From CBDUQP01 sp965369385 (GTDB lineage Bacteria; Planctomycetota; Phycisphaerae; SM23-33): DNA of 14,251 nucleotides. The translations under genes were made by a program, and so were the position numbers. This document shows positions 14,190 through 14,251 of the stretch, piece by piece. Under the pieces are notes generated by a model, which had not been told where the DNA came from, did not search any database, and worked only from the letters and a program-made list of their open reading frames with translations. The stretch is taken from the NCBI GenBank assembly GCA_965369385.1, contig CBDUQP010000097.1, forward strand, positions 1 to 14,251, in the 5' to 3' direction. Each line of letters opens with the position of its first letter. Position 1 is the first letter of the stretch.

Positions 14190-14251
14190 TTCATTTATTG
14201 ACGCCTCCCTCAGAAGCCCCGACAAGCAGAAGGAATCAATATAACGCTTGA

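Overview
Organism. The window is moderately GC-rich bacterial DNA. It carries a sigma-54 activator, a lipoprotein-type solute-binding protein, clear Shine-Dalgarno sites and two insertion-sequence families (IS630-like and an rve/IS481-like integrase). The integrase resembles long HTH-rve transposases I associate with Planctomycetota, so that phylum is a plausible guess and no more. No rRNA, tRNA or CRISPR array was seen. Every gene I accept is on the minus strand, so the window reads functionally from right to left.

Right end (about 12.5-14.25 kb). An apparently intact DDE transposase gene is flanked by short inverted motifs. Its downstream end is present twice as imperfect 56-bp direct repeats. 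A strong hairpin lies outside the element.

Middle right (9.77-12.35 kb). A three-gene polar amino-acid-type ABC importer: lipoprotein binding protein, one permease and one ATPase. A good -24/-12 (sigma-54) promoter match lies about 85 bp before the first start codon, and a dyad lies further upstream. The window also encodes a sigma-54 activator, so a regulatory link is possible but unproven.

Middle (9.0-9.7 kb). A decayed IS630 transposase, broken by several frameshifts and truncated, separates the transporter from the next operon.

Left (1-8.95 kb). Seven tightly packed genes form what looks like one operon. Junctions range from a 16-nt overlap to an 11-nt gap. In transcription order they are: a SAM methyltransferase with a TTG start; a 747-aa soluble protein resembling a divergent histidine kinase; a 537-aa protein with a receiver-like N-terminus and a second divergent kinase-like core; a 366-aa receiver-like protein with an unknown C-terminal half; a 165-aa helical unknown; an NtrC-like receiver/AAA+ sigma-54 activator whose C-terminus is not a recognisable Fis helix-turn-helix; and a protein with two receiver-like modules that runs off the left edge. 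By my reading the operon encodes five receiver-like and two kinase-like modules, all without transmembrane segments. This is the most novel content here: a soluble multi-component phosphorelay-like cassette of unknown purpose. The domain assignments outside the sigma-54 activator rest on motif reading by eye and should be tested with profile or structure searches.
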